Under the pieces are notes generated by a model. That model did no database searches. It was not told the origin of the DNA and saw only the letters and a program-made list of their open reading frames with translations. From Flavobacteriales bacterium (GTDB lineage Bacteria; Bacteroidota; Bacteroidia; Flavobacteriales_D; Parvicellaceae): a DNA stretch of 7,302 bases. The DNA lies in NCBI GenBank assembly GCA_027047735.1, contig JALTUD010000185.1, positions 1 through 7,302 of the forward strand, given 5' to 3'. Position numbers and translations under genes: made by a program. Shown here one piece after another: positions 5,460 to 7,302 of this stretch. The first letter of the stretch is position 1; each line of letters begins with the position of its first letter.

Positions 5460-6557
5460 ATGTCAAAATACATCTATCAATATGAGAGTTGGCCTAATTT
5501 TACTTGGGACGAAAAGAAAATTCAAGTTAATTTGGGAAAACTTAGACATTTACAAGGGAAAATATTCGGTCAAATAAATGCCCTCGGTGTTTCCATTAAA
5601 AAAGAAACAATGCTGTCAACTTTGACACTTGATGTAGTTAAATCGTCAGAAATAGAAGGGCAATTTTTAAATTATGAGCAGGTTCGTTCTTCCATTGCAA
5701 GAAAATTAGGAATTGAATATGCCGGAATAATTTATCCCGACAGAAATGTTGAAGGCGTTGTCGATATGTTACTTGATGCTACACAAAATCATGAAAAACC
5801 ACTTGACGAAGAAAGATTGTTTGCTTGGCATGTAGCCCTTTTTCCAATGGGAAGAAGTGGCTTATACAAAATTGATGTCGCTTGTTATCGAAAAGATGAA
5901 ATGCAAATTGTTTCAGGTGCAATGGGTAGAGAAAAAGTACATTATCAAGCAGTGCCGGTAAATCAAGTTAAATTTGAAATGGATAGATTTTTGGAATGGT
6001 TTAATAACGATTCAGATATTGACATGGTTATTAAGTCTGCTATTGCTCATTTTTGGTTTATAATCATACATCCGTTTGATGATGGAAACGGGCGTATAGC
6101 CAGGGCAATATCCGATTTATTGTTAGCCCGTTCAGAAAATAGTTCCTTGCGATTTTACAGTTTGTCCAACCAAATATTACAGGAAAGAAAAGTATATTAC
6201 GATACGTTACAAAAAGTTCAATGCAATGATGGTGATATAACAGAATGGCTCGTTTGGTTTTTAAATTGCTTATACGAGGCTTTAAAAAATGCAGAAAAAA
6301 CTATTGAAAAAGCCTTACACAAAGCTGAGTTCTGGGACAAACATAAAAATACGGAAATAAACAGCCGCCAACGATTAATGCTAAACAAACTTTTTGATGG
6401 ATTTAATGGAAAACTAAAAACATCTAAATGGGCAAAGATTACAAAATGTTCGCAGGATACAGCTCTACGCGATATAAAAGACTTGATAGAAAAAGGAATT
6501 TTAAGACAAGAAAAATCAGGTGGAAGAAGCACAAATTACGAACTAATAATTCAATGA
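5460..6557 (+). CDS. Class II self-inhibited Fic family AMP-transferase with DUF4172 and winged helix
   Basis: A 365-residue cytoplasmic Fic protein; the family transfers AMP from ATP to a hydroxyl side chain of a target protein. Residues about 5-85 are the DUF4172 (Fic_N-like) region, including FTWDEKKI, LRHLQGKIFG and LTLDVVKSSEIEGQ. S62-E66-G67 fits the (S/T)xxxE(G/N) inhibitory-helix motif, and E66 would block the ATP gamma-phosphate site, so the protein carries its own antitoxin. The Fic core spans about 110-275; the complete active-site motif HPFDDGNGRIAR is at 204-215 with catalytic H204, and the target-docking flap is near GRSGLYKIDVACYR (131-144). Residues about 300-365 form a winged helix (LKTSKWAKITKCSQDTALRDI, then LIEKGIL and a GGR wing). 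Nothing is truncated. The gene is visibly more AT-rich than the thiolase, stands alone with its own promoter, and converges on uppP with overlapping stops. The target protein is unknown. Confidence 0.93.
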   Translation: MSKYIYQYESWPNFTWDEKKIQVNLGKLRHLQGKIFGQINALGVSIKKETMLSTLTLDVVKSSEIEGQFLNYEQVRSSIARKLGIEYAGIIYPDRNVEGVVDMLLDATQNHEKPLDEERLFAWHVALFPMGRSGLYKIDVACYRKDEMQIVSGAMGREKVHYQAVPVNQVKFEMDRFLEWFNNDSDIDMVIKSAIAHFWFIIIHPFDDGNGRIARAISDLLLARSENSSLRFYSLSNQILQERKVYYDTLQKVQCNDGDITEWLVWFLNCLYEALKNAEKTIEKALHKAEFWDKHKNTEINSRQRLMLNKLFDGFNGKLKTSKWAKITKCSQDTALRDIKDLIEKGILRQEKSGGRSTNYELIIQ

Positions 6558-7302
6558 ACCAAAGCCCAAACCGAAGCTAATACACCAACCACAATACAAT
6601 AAACGGCAAAATACGTCAACTTACTTCTTTTTACCAAGCTAATCATCCACGTACAAGCGAACAAGCCCGTAACAAATGCAGCGACAAAACCAATTCCCAA
6701 AGAAGCAGTATTCATTCCCGATAAAGTAAAGTCATCACTTAATAAATCCTTGGCTATTTTTCCAAAAATCAAAGGAACAACCATTAGAAATGAAAAACGA
6801 GCCGCTTTCTCTCTATCTACGCCCATCAATACAGAAGTAGAAATCGTTGCTCCCGAACGGGATATACCGGGCAAAATAGCAATTGCTTGAGAAACTCCTA
6901 TAATTAATGCTCCTAAAAAACTAACATCTTTTGACGTGTTTTTTGCTCTATCCGCCAAAAACAGCAATCCTCCGGTCAATATTAACATCGTTCCCACCAA
7001 TAATACTTTACCACTAAAAAAACTTTCAATTACATCGTCAAACAAAACGCCCACAACAGCCGCCGGAACCATTGATATAATTATTTTAAGTACGAATTTT
7101 GTTTCTTCATTCCACTTAAAACTCAACACTCCCTTTAGTATTTCGGCAATATCTTTACGAAAAATAACGACTGTACTTAGTGCGGTAGCGAAGTGTAAGA
7201 CAACCGTCATCAACATACTTTCTTCCGCTACTGTCTTATCTCCTAATATGACTTTAGCCAATTCTAAATGACCACTACTGCTAACCGGTAAAAACTCAGT
7301 TA
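6551..7302 (-). CDS. uppP: Undecaprenyl-diphosphate phosphatase UppP/BacA (5' end outside window)
   Basis: An integral membrane phosphatase that turns undecaprenyl diphosphate into the monophosphate carrier used for peptidoglycan and other surface polymers; its loss or gain affects bacitracin sensitivity. About 249 residues are visible, open at the window edge, and only about 15-20 N-terminal residues should be missing given the usual length near 270. The first signature, TEFLPVSSSGHLELA, is read from 7300 down to about 7256 and carries the catalytic glutamate. The second, LPGISRSGATIS, lies near 6842-6877 and carries the catalytic arginine. Several hydrophobic segments, for example LMTVVLHFATALSTVVIF, FLGALIIGVSQAIAIL and YFAVYCIVVGVLASVWALV, fit the multi-pass topology. 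A possible internal TTG at 7259-7261 is not the start, because the conserved TEFLP motif lies upstream of it. The stop (plus-strand 6551-6553) overlaps the fic stop region. Confidence 0.95.
   Translation of the reverse strand, partial: TEFLPVSSSGHLELAKVILGDKTVAEESMLMTVVLHFATALSTVVIFRKDIAEILKGVLSFKWNEETKFVLKIIISMVPAAVVGVLFDDVIESFFSGKVLLVGTMLILTGGLLFLADRAKNTSKDVSFLGALIIGVSQAIAILPGISRSGATISTSVLMGVDREKAARFSFLMVVPLIFGKIAKDLLSDDFTLSGMNTASLGIGFVAAFVTGLFACTWMISLVKRSKLTYFAVYCIVVGVLASVWALVH

Noticed and set aside
5460..6557. fic as half of a two-gene toxin-antitoxin pair
   Set aside because: No small antitoxin gene lies next to it, and the inhibitory motif is in the same protein, which is the class II arrangement.
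6936..7271. Plus-strand frame of 111 codons antisense to uppP
   Set aside because: It is a shadow of UppP; the minus strand has both catalytic signatures of the enzyme.

Overview
The window looks like chromosomal DNA of a Bacteroidetes bacterium, most likely a member of the Flavobacteriia. The evidence is the AT-rich sequence, promoters of the TAnnTTTG type, the absence of Shine-Dalgarno sequences before most genes, a secreted fibre-like protein with 'VGIGTxxP..KLxV' repeats, and RecX and UppP sequences of the type familiar from that group. I cannot name the genus.

Layout. Bases 1-1928 (minus strand) hold the N-terminal 642 codons of a large secreted fibre or tail-like surface protein whose 3' end lies outside the window. 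It is divergently transcribed from a three-gene plus-strand operon (2073-4949): a class I PLP-dependent aminotransferase, recX, and a PcaF-type thiolase. The genes are 5 nt apart and then overlap by 8 nt. The operon ends in a strong intrinsic terminator (about 4979-5019).

Bases 4950-5459 have no convincing gene but are far from empty. The first part (4961-5106) is a composite of two hairpins set between conserved-looking flanks (GGGCGTTCCCC, GGGGTCGGGCTATC, ATCCCTAACG). It runs directly into three consecutive units with an 81-bp period in alternating orientation (5097-5177 forward, 5179-5255 inverted, 5259-5339 forward). Each unit is bounded by ATCCCTAAC at one end and CATAGC at the other. 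The middle unit could pair with either neighbour, giving two mutually exclusive long hairpins. This is the most unusual structure in the window.

Next comes a self-contained fic gene (5460-6557) encoding a class II, self-inhibited Fic AMP-transferase with a DUF4172 N-terminus and a C-terminal winged helix. Its promoter carries three GGAGAATA half-sites, which suggests autoregulation. The fic gene converges on uppP (minus strand, 5' end outside the window), and the two stop codons overlap inside one 9-bp palindrome.

The genes do not form one pathway. The operon mixes amino-acid metabolism, recombination control and acyl-CoA thiolysis; uppP serves cell-wall lipid-carrier recycling; fic and the repeats look like accessory material lying between housekeeping blocks. 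I see no tRNA, rRNA, CRISPR array, transposase or phage gene.
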